From CAVQCT01 sp964520865 (GTDB lineage Bacteria > Zixibacteria > MSB-5A5 > GN15 > FEB-12): DNA of 64,000 nucleotides. The notes below the pieces were generated by a model that was not told the origin of the DNA, did no database searches, and saw only the letters and a list, made by a program, of their open reading frames with translations. Numbering within the stretch: the first letter of the stretch is position 1; every line of letters begins with the position of its first letter. A program made the translations under genes and the position numbers. Location of the stretch: NCBI GenBank assembly GCA_964520865.1, contig CAZFOY010000006.1:29426-93425 (forward strand), given 5' to 3'. This document shows, in pieces, positions 45,410-54,572 of this stretch.

Positions 45410-46066
45410 TCATATCTTCTCAGCGCAAACGTGCCAGTTGGAAGAGAACTGCTGTTTCCCATTATTATCCCAGTGTCCTTCGCTCTTCCAGAGTGCAAGT
45501 GTCTTGAATCCGGTCAGGAGCTCGGCCAGGTCACATTCGTCGGCAAAGTAGTGAATATCTCCCGGTATTACCGACTTTGTGCACCTGAAGGTGTGTGGAG
45601 CCACTTCTTCTCCGAACCCGTACTTGCCGTCATTCCGACTTGGACAGGTGAAGAAAAACTCGCCGTTACTTTTTAGGAGCCTCCGTGTATGTTGAATCGC
45701 GCGGGCAAACTGCTCGCGTGAACCGTGGTAGATCACGTTGTAGCTCACGACTATGTCAAAGGGGCTTCCCGGAAGCGGGCTCGAAAATATATCGCCGACA
45801 TGGGTGTTGATTGACAGGTGTAGCTCCTCGGCCCACCCTGTCAGGTGTTGGATCGCGGAAGAGGAAGCATCGGCAGCAGTTACTTCGAATCCGGCCAGGG
45901 CAAATGCGATCGCGTGCCGTCCCAGGCCGCTACCCAGATCCAGAACCTTCGGTCGTTTGACAGGCGAGAGCGACCGGATGTAGTCGAGCACTTCAGGCGC
46001 CGGCTTCTTCCACCAGTCCCAATTCTCCCGATCGCTCCAATAGGTATCCCACGACTCGACGCTCAT
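45410..46066 (-). CDS. SAM-dependent methyltransferase, TehB-like
   Basis: 218 residues from the ATG at 46066, with GGAGCGA upstream; the frame extends 15 codons further without a better site. Motif I is VLDLGSGLGRHAIAFALAGF, followed by VTAADASSSAI and a GDIFSSPLP segment. The Trp-rich start (SWDTYWSDRENWDWW) is seen in small methyltransferases related to the tellurite-resistance type. Its partner substrate cannot be determined. It shares direction with the aspartyl protease but is separated by 174 bp. Confidence 0.8.
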   Translation of the reverse strand: MSVESWDTYWSDRENWDWWKKPAPEVLDYIRSLSPVKRPKVLDLGSGLGRHAIAFALAGFEVTAADASSSAIQHLTGWAEELHLSINTHVGDIFSSPLPGSPFDIVVSYNVIYHGSREQFARAIQHTRRLLKSNGEFFFTCPSRNDGKYGFGEEVAPHTFRCTKSVIPGDIHYFADECDLAELLTGFKTLALWKSEGHWDNNGKQQFSSNWHVCAEKI

Positions 46067-46207
46067 GATCACATTCGCTCCATCGGTATGTGATCCTATT
46101 ATAGCTGTCAACCCCTCTTCCTATCAAGCGTATTGCGATCGAATCTGAATGGAGAAGTCTCTGCTTACACCCTTGCCCCCTGCTCATACCTGATTATGCT
46201 CAGGCCG

Positions 46208-46717
46208 TTAGTCTGCAATATGCCCCTGATAGGAGAGCTTGCCGTCGCCGAAATTGCCGGAGACGGTCAACTCACCCTCCATACCCTGGCCGAATACCAG
46301 CTTGCCGGAGACATCGCCACCAGCTTTTACGTCGGCAGTATAGGTGACTGAACCGGACTTTTTCTGTCCTTTTACGCTGCCGGAAAATTCTCCGTAGGCA
46401 ATCCAGCTTTCATCGAAGGTACCTATTGGTGAGCCGAATGGTCCGTGTACCAATATTCGATAGTTGACCTTGAACGTACCATCGAGCGCTCCCGATACCT
46501 TATAGCCTTGCTCGAGGTCTACAATACAGCTTTTGCCGGCGTCAACCCGTTCGGGCGGTGTCGATGGCGGGCCGTCGGGGGCATAAGTCCCCGATACTTC
46601 TTTTCCATTCTTCATCGCTCGCGATTCCTTCATCTTGTCGTTTCCTGAGCTTCCGCATGCTATCAGCAGGGTCAAAACGACTGCACAAAAACTTACTGAT
46701 GTTCCTCTCTTGAGCAT
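46208..46717 (-). CDS. Small lipoprotein, beta-rich
   Basis: 169 residues: signal peptide with lipobox LLIAC (Cys21), a polar linker, then a beta-rich domain of repeated short strands (GYKVSGALDGTFKVNYRI, GSVTYTADVKAGGDVSGKL, GELTVSGNFGDGKL). The alternating Gly-and-hydrophobic pattern suggests a beta-sandwich or barrel lid. The ribosome site is GGAGGAC. It would be anchored in the inner or outer membrane facing the periplasm. No family is recognised. Confidence 0.7.
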   Translation of the reverse strand: MLKRGTSVSFCAVVLTLLIACGSSGNDKMKESRAMKNGKEVSGTYAPDGPPSTPPERVDAGKSCIVDLEQGYKVSGALDGTFKVNYRILVHGPFGSPIGTFDESWIAYGEFSGSVKGQKKSGSVTYTADVKAGGDVSGKLVFGQGMEGELTVSGNFGDGKLSYQGHIAD

Positions 46718-47045
46718 GATGGGAGTCCTCCGCCTGGTTCAAGTTGACGTTGGGGATGTTGAAATTCGAATCTGTTATGTTGTGTTACGCTCCGACTCGT
46801 TGACTACGCAGGAAAAAACAGAAGCAACTGAACCCGCCAGGCATGTGCGGAAGAGATCGAGTTTGTACGACAAAAGTTCAGTCCGGCCCCTCCCGAGTCG
46901 CCGTTTCGCCGATTGAATGAATAGTTATTCCATTGTATAAGAATGAGTTACAAAACCGGACAAAGCGCTCAAGTATACCGTCAAATGGCCGATTTTATCC
47001 ATAATAAAGCTAATTGTCAACAGAGTCATTAGATCGGGGTTTGTA
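46718..47045. other. 328-bp intergenic region, no gene seen
   Basis: Divergent region between the lipoprotein and the second FG-GAP gene, AT-rich near its right end (46920-47040). No repeat or RNA motif stands out. Confidence 0.5.
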
Positions 47046-48470
47046 ATGCAAAAATCGATTTTGCTTCTCGCCTTTGTCTGCGCACTGGTCTGCTTGTCCG
47101 GCGGCTCAGTCTTCGGACTTCAGTATTTCGATTCTTCTCACTGCTACTATGTCGATTCGTATCCGTACGGAATCGCCGCGGCCGACTTCAATGGCGACAA
47201 CGATACCGACATCGTAACATGCAACTATGTCGCAAATTCCGTTTCGGTGCTGATCGGACATGGCGACGGAACGTTCGCCAACCGGGTCAACTACCCGACC
47301 TCACCCTCACAGTATCCGTACTACGTCACGACCGGTGACATGGACGGCGACGGTAACGTAGATATCGTCACCAGCGGCAGTTTGGGCATTGTCATCTTCT
47401 ACGGTGTCGGCGACGGAACGTTCGGCACCGCCCAGGTCTACAACTTTGGACAGGCGGCTACCGATGTAGTAGTGGCCGATTTCAACAATGATACTCACCT
47501 TGATATCGCGACCTCACACGCCGTTCGTGATTCAGTAGGCATCCATATCAACAACAACGATTCGACGTATACGACGCATTTCGTGCACACCGGGAATGGA
47601 ACGGGTTCGCTCGCAGTCGGAAAGCTCGATTCCGATAACTACACCGACATTCTCGTTGGATGTTCGGACGGCACCGTCTGGAATCTCAAGAATAACCAGG
47701 CCGGAGATTTCACGGCGGCCGAGGTTCATCTCGGTATCCTGTCCGATCCGGCCAGCGTTGCGATCGCCGACCTGAACGGCGATGGTATCGGAGATTTTGC
47801 GATTGTCCATGCGGTTAATGACTACCTGTATACATATCTGAACAACGGCGACGGAACCTATACAATCGACAAAGCGTACACGCTCACCGACAATCCGATC
47901 AATGTTGCTTTCGATGATGTCAACGAGGACGGTGAGCCGGATATCTTCGCGTGTATTGGGACGACCAGCGAGATAGAGCTGTACCTCAATCAAGGGTCCG
48001 GCACCTTCAGCTTCGACTCGGCCTATTCTATCGGCGGCGCGCCGAAGGATCTCGTCTTTGCCGATTTCAACAACGACGGGCACGCCGATCTGGCCGCTAC
48101 GTCGAATAACACCGACCAGGCGGGCGTCCTTCTGAGCCGGATGTCGCTGATTCTTTCGGTCGACGACGTTACCAACGAAGGCAACTTGCCGATTCGGTTT
48201 GCCCTGGGACAGAACTATCCGAACCCGTTCAATCCGGAAACACATATTCGATTCTCGCTTCCGGAAGCGTCCCGGGTAAAGGTTGAAGTATTCAACACGC
48301 TGGGGCAGTCGGTAATGGTGCTCGTGGATGAGTATCTTTCGGCAGGGGAGAAGGAAATCACCTGGAACGGCGTCGATGCTTCCGGGCAGAAGGTTGCTTC
48401 CGGCGTCTATTTGTACCGGCTTACAACGAAGCAATTCACGGATTCAAAGTCGATGGTCCTTCTCAAGTAA
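47046..48470 (+). CDS. Secreted FG-GAP/VCBS repeat protein with type IX tail (paralogue of 30084)
   Basis: The 474-residue protein has the same layout as the gene at 30084: signal peptide, then calcium-loop propeller repeats (ADFNGDNDTDIVTCN, GDMDGDGNVDIVTSG, VADFNNDTHLDIATS, ADLNGDGIGDFAI), then the type IX tail (LGQNYPNPFNPETHIRF, ending KSMVLLK). Alignable stretches such as SVLIGHGDGTFANRVNYPTS show it is a true paralogue. The tail carries a conserved ending but with KS in place of KK. It likely sits on the cell surface. A bidirectional terminator separates it from the Spondin_N gene. Confidence 0.85.
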   Translation: MQKSILLLAFVCALVCLSGGSVFGLQYFDSSHCYYVDSYPYGIAAADFNGDNDTDIVTCNYVANSVSVLIGHGDGTFANRVNYPTSPSQYPYYVTTGDMDGDGNVDIVTSGSLGIVIFYGVGDGTFGTAQVYNFGQAATDVVVADFNNDTHLDIATSHAVRDSVGIHINNNDSTYTTHFVHTGNGTGSLAVGKLDSDNYTDILVGCSDGTVWNLKNNQAGDFTAAEVHLGILSDPASVAIADLNGDGIGDFAIVHAVNDYLYTYLNNGDGTYTIDKAYTLTDNPINVAFDDVNEDGEPDIFACIGTTSEIELYLNQGSGTFSFDSAYSIGGAPKDLVFADFNNDGHADLAATSNNTDQAGVLLSRMSLILSVDDVTNEGNLPIRFALGQNYPNPFNPETHIRFSLPEASRVKVEVFNTLGQSVMVLVDEYLSAGEKEITWNGVDASGQKVASGVYLYRLTTKQFTDSKSMVLLK

Positions 48471-48502
48471 GAAGATTACCAACAATATTCGTATTCCATG
48501 CG

Positions 48503-48540
48503 AAAGGCAGCGGCGCTTATGGCGTCCGCTGCCTTTCTTC
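48503..48540. terminator. Bidirectional terminator between convergent genes
   Basis: AAAGGCAGCGG (48503-48513) pairs perfectly with CCGCTGCCTTT (48526-48536) around a 12-base loop. The flanking AAA/TTT makes it usable on both strands, serving the FG-GAP gene (plus) and the Spondin_N gene (minus). Confidence 0.85.
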
Positions 48541-48571
48541 TAATCACGTAGAATCTATTCCGTAGATTGTC

Positions 48572-49462
48572 TTACGAAGCATCACCCATCGGCATGATCG
48601 TGACCTTGATGACCTGGTTGGTCGGCGGATAGGTGTACTGGTCGTGCACTGGGAGGATGCGTTTGTGTTCGGACTGACCAGTATTCGGGGCAGCCTGACG
48701 CGGCGCCTGGTCGGGGCCGAGCCCCGGTTCCTGATTGACTTCGGTTCCGGCATCCCAGAGTCTAAAGTACCGGGTGACGTCACCGTTGACCGGACGCCAG
48801 CCTCGGAAGAGCGGAATACCTACCGTGCCCGGAGCATAGAAGAGGTCGTTCGACTGTCCGAACATTGAAGTGAGGGAGAGACGGTCGCCCGGAGAAGCGG
48901 TAACGGTGAATTCGAAGGCCTTGCCGGGCGTGGCCGGTCCGGGGCTTGAATCGCCAATCGGTATGGCGAAAACGCCGGTCGATTTTACGTAGGGATTGCT
49001 CGCCATACTGGCCGCGAGCATCGTCGGGTCGCCGTCTTCGGCCTGCGCCTCAAGGCCCTGTCCGCGGTCGTAACGCCCGACCGAGAAGAGCGGGTTGAAC
49101 AGACGCGTAATGGTCCAGACTCCGGGGGAGTTCGGAGCGGGGGCGGTTTCGCCATTTGACAGGTGCAAAGTCATTCCGGTCGAAACATTTTCGATTCGGA
49201 CTTTAAACGTGACCTGTCGGTGGGCGTGACCATGGCCGTACCCACGGCCGAAATCGTCACCGTCGTGATCGCCGCCGTTGAACTTAGCGGCGACATCGGC
49301 ATTGTCCGTAGCCATGTTGTCTGTCACCGTGGCGTTGTCCGTTCCGGTCGCGGCGGAGCTGTTAACCGACTGATCTACGCTCGGTGCGGTCGGCTGCTGA
49401 GTGGAACAGCCGGCGCCGATCAGCATGATCGCGGCGAGACCGATTACAAGTTTCGTGAACAT
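48572..49462 (-). CDS. Spondin_N-domain lipoprotein
   Basis: 296 residues from the ATG at 49462 (GAGGT upstream; the 54-codon extension beyond it is not plausible coding). The lipobox is IGAGC with Cys19, and a polar linker is rich in D/N/T. A His/Gly/Asp stretch (GDHDGDDFGRGYGHGHAH) could bind metal, and then comes a domain matching Spondin_N: FKVRIENVSTGMTL, GVWTITRLFNPLFSVG, GLEAQAEDGDPTMLAAS, GDRLSLTSMFGQSNDLFY, LWDAGTEVNQEPGLGP. Bacterial members are poorly known. Expected at the outer surface or periplasm. Confidence 0.85.
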   Translation of the reverse strand: MFTKLVIGLAAIMLIGAGCSTQQPTAPSVDQSVNSSAATGTDNATVTDNMATDNADVAAKFNGGDHDGDDFGRGYGHGHAHRQVTFKVRIENVSTGMTLHLSNGETAPAPNSPGVWTITRLFNPLFSVGRYDRGQGLEAQAEDGDPTMLAASMASNPYVKSTGVFAIPIGDSSPGPATPGKAFEFTVTASPGDRLSLTSMFGQSNDLFYAPGTVGIPLFRGWRPVNGDVTRYFRLWDAGTEVNQEPGLGPDQAPRQAAPNTGQSEHKRILPVHDQYTYPPTNQVIKVTIMPMGDAS

Positions 49463-49764
49463 CGTTACCTCACTTTCAAAGGCAGGGTTGATAGGTTGTA
49501 AGATCGTGTCATTTGTTTCATTCTGTGGAGTCTGATCCGGCGTTTTGGAAATCGCGAATTCCTTTTGGAGCGCCGGACAAGCCCGGGTTTCATCTTCCCG
49601 AACACACTTACTACAACCGTCCAATTATCACAAAACTGTCACGAATGATTCAAGAATTCCTCACATGTAACAGGACAACATGGGATTGCATCGAGCTGAC
49701 CGCATCAGATCATTCGAAAGAGGGGATCTGCGAGAGGTTCAGGCTGTCAATTGTAAGTGAAATA

Positions 49765-51231
49765 TCAGGCGAGGGCGAGGTCGAAATAAAAGGTCGTCCC
49801 TTTGCCCTGCTCGGAGGCGACATGGATATCGCTGTTGTGGAGTTCCAGTATTCGTTTGGTGATGGCGAGCCCAAGACCGGTTCCCTGGCTTGTCTTCGAC
49901 GGACCCTTCTTCCCGCGATAGTAGGGAAGAAAAATGTGCGGTATGTCTTCAGAAGCAATCCCGGGACCGGTGTCGGAGACTTTGATCCGTACGCTGTTGT
50001 CGCTCTGGCCCAGTTCAATAGTGATACGGGCCTTCTCAGGGACGTACCGGATGGCATTGTCGAGGAGATTGGAGAGGGCTCGTTCGATCATGCCGATATC
50101 GCCGGTCACGAGCGGGACCTTTTGATCGTAGTTACAGCTGATTTCTACTGACTTGGCGTCGGCAGGTGATTTGAATTTGATGATGACATCCTGAATAAGA
50201 TCGAGAATGGAAAATGGCTCCTGAGTCGGTTTCGCGTGGATGGCATTCAGCTTCGAAAGCTCGAAAAGCTCCGATACGAGCTGCGAGAGATAGCGGGTAT
50301 TCTGCAGACTGATTTCCATATACCGCTGAATCTCTTCCGATGAAAGAGTATCCCCCTTCATCATAATTGTCTCCAGGTATCCTTGTATCAGGACCAGAGG
50401 TGTACGGAGGTCGTGCGATACGTTGGCGACCAGCTCTCGGCGGAGATCGTCGGACCGTTTGAGCTGCGCAAGATTTTCTTCAATGGTGTCGGCCATCTGG
50501 TTGAATGCGATAGCGAGCCGTCCGAAATCATCTCCCGATTTATCGCCGAGGCGCTGATCGCGCGCACCTTCTTTGAATCCGGTGACAACATTGGTCACGC
50601 GGCTCAGACGACGGGTCATCAGGAAGAAGAGAATCAGCCCCATCACGGCAGCAGAAATGAGAGCCAAGAGGAGTCCTCGAACGATTATCGAAGAAAGGAA
50701 CTGCTTCTTGATCGCGGCCGAGGCCTGGTCGTATTGTTCTCCGCCAAGGATAACGTAGACATATCCGTGCGAATTGTTCTTGAGCGTCACCGGGGCGACC
50801 GAGAAAGGCTTCTGGCGTCCGACCGCCCTCGGATCATCTCCTTCGACCGTTCCGCCGGAGTTGCCGGCAAGAAATTCATGAATCGGCTTGAGTGCTACGC
50901 TCCTGCGGGCAAGCTTCTTGTTCTGGTCGGCAAAAAAGGCAAGGATATTGCCGGTGGAGTCAAGTATGTAAATTTCCACATGCGGGTTCATGACCATGAG
51001 GTAGTGAAGCAGATGATCCATGTCGGCCGTATGGATGCTGTCCTGGACGAGTGGTTTGATCTCTCCGGCGATCGATTGCGCCAGATGCTGATTCAATTTC
51101 TGGTCCGCCTCCTGCACGAAATTTATCGATGAGCGGACCGAGATCATGATATAGATAGCACCGATCAGCACCAGCAGGATCAAAAAGAGTGCCGACAAAC
51201 GGCCGTAGAAGCTTGAGAAGATCCCTTTCAT
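49765..51231 (-). CDS. Membrane sensor histidine kinase
   Basis: 488 residues from the ATG at 51231, with GGAGGAG 8 bases upstream. Its ATGA overlaps the stop of the response regulator, so the two are co-translated. Two membrane segments (about 10-32 and 183-205) flank a ~150-residue extracytoplasmic sensor domain. A HAMP linker (about 205-258) follows, then the phosphoacceptor His273 in VANVSHDLRTPL, the N-box LLDNAIRYVP, and G-boxes SDTGPGIA and GTGLGLA. It autophosphorylates His273 and passes the phosphate to the cognate regulator; the stimulus is unknown. Structurally it is like PhoR/ResE kinases. Confidence 0.92.
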   Translation of the reverse strand: MKGIFSSFYGRLSALFLILLVLIGAIYIMISVRSSINFVQEADQKLNQHLAQSIAGEIKPLVQDSIHTADMDHLLHYLMVMNPHVEIYILDSTGNILAFFADQNKKLARRSVALKPIHEFLAGNSGGTVEGDDPRAVGRQKPFSVAPVTLKNNSHGYVYVILGGEQYDQASAAIKKQFLSSIIVRGLLLALISAAVMGLILFFLMTRRLSRVTNVVTGFKEGARDQRLGDKSGDDFGRLAIAFNQMADTIEENLAQLKRSDDLRRELVANVSHDLRTPLVLIQGYLETIMMKGDTLSSEEIQRYMEISLQNTRYLSQLVSELFELSKLNAIHAKPTQEPFSILDLIQDVIIKFKSPADAKSVEISCNYDQKVPLVTGDIGMIERALSNLLDNAIRYVPEKARITIELGQSDNSVRIKVSDTGPGIASEDIPHIFLPYYRGKKGPSKTSQGTGLGLAITKRILELHNSDIHVASEQGKGTTFYFDLALA

Positions 51232-51965
51232 TGCTCGAACTCCTCCGGTTCGGCGAAGCGGTAGCCGTAACCCCAGACGGTCTTGATATATTTCGGATTG
51301 GACGGATCGCTCTCGATTTTTGCCCTGAGGCGATTGATATGGGAGTTCACGGTGTGATCGTAGCCATCGAATTGATACCCCCAAACAAGACTCAGGAGCA
51401 GTTCGCGGCTATAGGTCCGCCCCGGGCTTGACGAGAACAGCTTCAGGAGATCGAATTCCTTCACGGTCAATTCTACGAGTTTGCCGGAGAGTGTAATTTT
51501 TCGATTCTCCGTATCGATCTCCAGATCGCCGAACTTTCTGCATCCGTTCGTTTCATTGCTCGACGCCGAGCCGGCAGTCAGTTCGGCCCTTCGGACGATT
51601 GCTTTCACTCTGGCGATCAGCTCTCTTATGCCGAACGGCTTGGTGAGGTAATCATCGGCTCCCAACTCCAAACCGAGGACGCGATCCAACTCTTCGGCTC
51701 GGGAAGTAAGCATCAGGATCGGGATATACGAGTTTTCAGCCCGGAGTCGTTTGCAAACTTCGAGTCCGTCGAGCTTCGGAAGGGTCAGGTCGAGAATGAG
51801 CAGGTCGAACGGTTCGGATAAGGCCGTATTCAGTCCAAGCTCGCCATCGCCGCATTGCACGGTCTCAAAATTCTGGTCGGCAAGATGTAGTTTGATCAGG
51901 TCGGAAATCTCCTGATCATCCTCAATAATAAGAACTCGCTTGGCGTGTTTTTCGCCCGATGTCAC
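51228..51965 (-). CDS. OmpR/PhoB-family response regulator
   Basis: 245 residues from a GTG at 51965 (GGGAG upstream); the frame continues 28 codons further but has no better start. The receiver has an acidic pair in LIIEDDQEI, the phosphoacceptor Asp59 in LILDLTLPKLDG, Thr87 in MLTSR and Lys109 in LTKPFG. The C-terminal winged helix (about 150-240; ELTVKEFDLLKLF, NSHINRLRAKIE, VWGYGYRF) binds direct repeats on DNA. It is co-transcribed with, and overlaps, the histidine kinase. Target genes are not known. Confidence 0.92.
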   Translation of the reverse strand: MTSGEKHAKRVLIIEDDQEISDLIKLHLADQNFETVQCGDGELGLNTALSEPFDLLILDLTLPKLDGLEVCKRLRAENSYIPILMLTSRAEELDRVLGLELGADDYLTKPFGIRELIARVKAIVRRAELTAGSASSNETNGCRKFGDLEIDTENRKITLSGKLVELTVKEFDLLKLFSSSPGRTYSRELLLSLVWGYQFDGYDHTVNSHINRLRAKIESDPSNPKYIKTVWGYGYRFAEPEEFEQ

Positions 51966-52146
51966 TGAATTCGACTCCCGTACAGCCTTCGTCTCTGTCT
52001 TGGTTGAAATGAGAACACGCGTCTGGCGCAACGCGCTGTAACCGGTCAATCATAGGAACAAGAAACCGGGTATGGGGTTCCGCAAGGGTTTCTTGACAGG
52101 GCAGGCTAACCTCCATCGCCATCCTCAAACGGGCTCTGACCAAAAG

Positions 52147-52174
52147 ACCCGGGCTTGACTATAGCCCGGGTTTT
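52147..52174 (-). terminator. Rho-independent terminator (usable in both directions)
   Basis: ACCCGGGCT (52147-52155) and AGCCCGGGT (52163-52171) form a perfect 9-bp stem around a 7-base loop. T-rich tracts lie on both sides (TTTT at 52171 on plus; AAAA at 52142-52145 giving TTTT on minus). It follows the small gene at 52211-52588 on the minus strand. Confidence 0.8.
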
Positions 52175-52210
52175 GGTATTCGAAAGATCTGCTTTCAGTT
52201 GTCGAGAAAA

Positions 52211-52588
52211 TCAGTGTTTGTGACTGCCGGCGTATTCCATGGCCGGTGTTTCGTCGAAGTCGAGTACCTGCTGATTCTGCGGAATCGGCTCCGAAATATT
52301 CAAACCATGCGATTCGATCAGGATTTTCTCCCGGAACCACTTGTCGAACGGATCGGTCGACGTATTCATCGTCTCCAGAGCTTTCTGGGGATTGTTCCCC
52401 TGAAGCATGACGACACACATGTCGCCTTTCGGGGTCTTTTGTAGGAAGACCTGTTCTTTGGTGATGCCTAATCTCTGACGGGATTTCCGATACTCGTCGT
52501 GACGATTGCCGGTCAGTTCCTTGGTGTAGTTCTTCCATGTTTCGGTTTTGCCCGGAACAATCGGTACGGTGAAAAGATACGTCTTCAT
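52211..52588 (-). CDS. Small hypothetical protein (dimeric alpha/beta-barrel-like)
   Basis: 125 residues with no signal peptide. The start MKTYLFTVPIVPGKTETWKNY and the strand VFLQKTPKGDMCVVMLQG have the alternating beta-alpha-beta pattern of dimeric alpha/beta-barrel (ABM/EthD-like) proteins found across many bacteria as uncharacterised families. The tail is His-rich (GSHKH). The ribosome site is good (AAGGAGCC). No direct function can be assigned; in related folds such proteins are small monooxygenases or scaffold subunits. Confidence 0.6.
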   Translation of the reverse strand: MKTYLFTVPIVPGKTETWKNYTKELTGNRHDEYRKSRQRLGITKEQVFLQKTPKGDMCVVMLQGNNPQKALETMNTSTDPFDKWFREKILIESHGLNISEPIPQNQQVLDFDETPAMEYAGSHKH

Positions 52589-52789
52589 TTGAGGCTCCTT
52601 CGTCGTCTCAACTTTGCTGTAACGCCCGGATGAAGAATTGTGATGTTAATGCAAAGTATAACAAAAAAGCGGATCGATATTGTTCCATTTCGGATCAACG
52701 ATCGCGGTCAAACTGTTGTTTTCATTCGGTGGAAGGAGTGCACCATATCGGCGACGTAGCATACGGGTGGGTGCGGGTGACTAACCGTG

Positions 52790-53125
52790 TCAGGTTTTCT
52801 TCAATCGATATCTTTCAGGTCGTGAAACTGTTCGCTCGATAAGTTTTCTCGCTTCGAGGTCCAGCTTAACTGTCTCGCCGTACCAGCTCACGCTGCCATC
52901 AAACTTTCCGGTTAGTCTTCTGTTCAGCCGCTCGACCAACTCCGGGTGTGTCAGCTCTTTGTCATGAAGGAGTGACAGGATTTCTGCTTTCATTAGATCG
53001 TATTTTGTCCTGCTGATGTTCCTCCCGCTTTTTCCCGAAGGGTGCTTCGTGAGTATCTTCGCATCCAAAGGCATAGCTTTCTTTGTCATATTGTCCGCGT
53101 GATCGCTCGAGCAAGGTTTTCTCAT
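52790..53125 (-). CDS. Small winged-helix-like protein of unknown function
   Basis: 111 residues; the ATG at 53125 has GGAG 5 bases upstream. After a basic start the sequence (KYDLMKAEILSLLHDKELTH, ELVERLNRRL, WYGETVKLDLEARKLIERT, RPERYRLKK) has three helices and a wing-like hairpin, resembling an uncharacterised family of wHTH-like proteins. It might bind DNA. It lies 14 bp downstream of the oxidoreductase gene on the same strand, so the two may share a transcript. Confidence 0.65.
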   Translation of the reverse strand: MRKPCSSDHADNMTKKAMPLDAKILTKHPSGKSGRNISRTKYDLMKAEILSLLHDKELTHPELVERLNRRLTGKFDGSVSWYGETVKLDLEARKLIERTVSRPERYRLKKT

Positions 53126-53139
53126 TCAACTCCGTATAG

Positions 53140-54123
53140 TTAATACGAATCCGGTCGGACGATCTCTATAATTACTTTCCCCCGAACATGTTCATCTTCC
53201 ATATATCGTATCGCGGCGGCTGTTTCGCTCAACGGATACTTCCTGTCAATCACAGAGGTAATCTTTCCTTCTTCGAGCAGGCGGCTCAGGTATTCCAGAT
53301 CCGATTGATTCACGTCTGCAATGAAAGAAGCGACGTGCTTTCCTTTCATTTTTGCGATGATCGGATTCACTGCCATCCCTTTGATGATGCTGAGCAAGTC
53401 CGCGGATCCACCTATCAGAACATACCGACCACCCGGCTTGAGAGCGCGCAACGAATGGCCAAGCGAGTAAAAGGCAGCTGCGTCGGCGACCAGATCATAC
53501 TCGTTTTCATTCTGCCAGAACTGCTCTTTGGTATAGTCGATCGCTCGGTCGGCGCCGATCGACCGCACCATCTCCACATTCCTCGTGCTGCAGACGCCGG
53601 TCACTTGCGCACCGAGAGCTTTGGCAATCTGTACTGCAAAGGTGCCGACGCCTCCCGATGCACCGTTGACTAGGACGTGCTCTCCTGCCTGGATTTTTCC
53701 TTTGTCGCGAAGCGCCTGCAGCGCGGTGAGTCCGGCTACCGGGAGCGCGGCCGCCTGTTCGAACGAGATAGAAGCAGGCTTGGGCACCACTTTTGTCTCG
53801 GGAAAGCGGGCATACTCTGCGAATCCGCCCATGCCTGAGGCAATTACTTCGTCGCCTACTTTGAATCTGCTAACATTCGCCCCGATCGCCTCGACACGAC
53901 CTGCAACATCGGCTCCGAGAATCCGGTGCTTCGGCTTAAACAATCCGAACCCGAACAGCCGGACCAGGAACGGTTCACCTCGAAGGACATGCCAGTCGAG
54001 GGCATTGAGGGACGCCGCGTGCACTCTCACGAGCACTTGATTGTCGGCAGGTTCGGGCCGATCGATTTCCTTGTACTCGAGGACATCGGGTGATCCATAC
54101 CGTTCGCGTACAACAGCTTTCAT
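53140..54123 (-). CDS. NADPH:quinone oxidoreductase-like MDR protein
   Basis: 327 residues of the medium-chain dehydrogenase/reductase superfamily, zinc-independent quinone-oxidoreductase branch. The N-terminal GroES-like part contains ALDWHVLRGEPF and GADVAGRVEAIG. The Rossmann part has VLVNGASGGVGTFAVQIAKALG and the cofactor-binding CSTRNVEM. Catalytic zinc ligands are absent. The C-terminal HVRGKVIIEI is conserved. It reduces quinones or activated alkenes with NADPH; the substrate is unknown. The ribosome site is GGGAGGAG. Confidence 0.88.
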   Translation of the reverse strand: MKAVVRERYGSPDVLEYKEIDRPEPADNQVLVRVHAASLNALDWHVLRGEPFLVRLFGFGLFKPKHRILGADVAGRVEAIGANVSRFKVGDEVIASGMGGFAEYARFPETKVVPKPASISFEQAAALPVAGLTALQALRDKGKIQAGEHVLVNGASGGVGTFAVQIAKALGAQVTGVCSTRNVEMVRSIGADRAIDYTKEQFWQNENEYDLVADAAAFYSLGHSLRALKPGGRYVLIGGSADLLSIIKGMAVNPIIAKMKGKHVASFIADVNQSDLEYLSRLLEEGKITSVIDRKYPLSETAAAIRYMEDEHVRGKVIIEIVRPDSY

Positions 54124-54572
54124 TGATCTCCTCCCGGATAGTTTATACGTTGGCGAATGGTTATATCAAGTGTTCCTCATTCAGCACTCTGCGGAACCAA
54201 TTCGCCCGCAAGTGGTGACGTAGCCGATCGTCTCGCAGAACAGCCTGCGACTAAAGGGACCAGAAAAAAATAAACTACTACTTGACCCTTCATTAGGCCT
54301 CCGGTTCAACAGGTGGTGTGTGCTTTGCGCCTGACAATGATTGACTGCGCTGCCTGCGGGGCGCCGTGACTTTGTCCCGGACATTTGCGTCTCAGCCGAT
54401 TTGGCTCAAGAGGCCCACGGCAATATAATCGCGGCCGACGGTGAGGTCAATAGAATCAAACATAGACCCGGAATGTCTCACAAAGAGAACTTGCGGAAAT
54501 GAAGCTGCCGGATGATTCAAGGATGGGTAGAGTCGAAGTGGAGGGAAGAGACGCGCGAGACAGGTTTTGGTA
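54124..54572. other. 449-bp intergenic region, no gene seen
   Basis: All frames are short or carry no ribosome site. An 80-codon minus frame at 54392-54631 and a 67-codon frame at 54181-54384 look like random open frames. No repeat or RNA motif is recognised. Confidence 0.5.
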
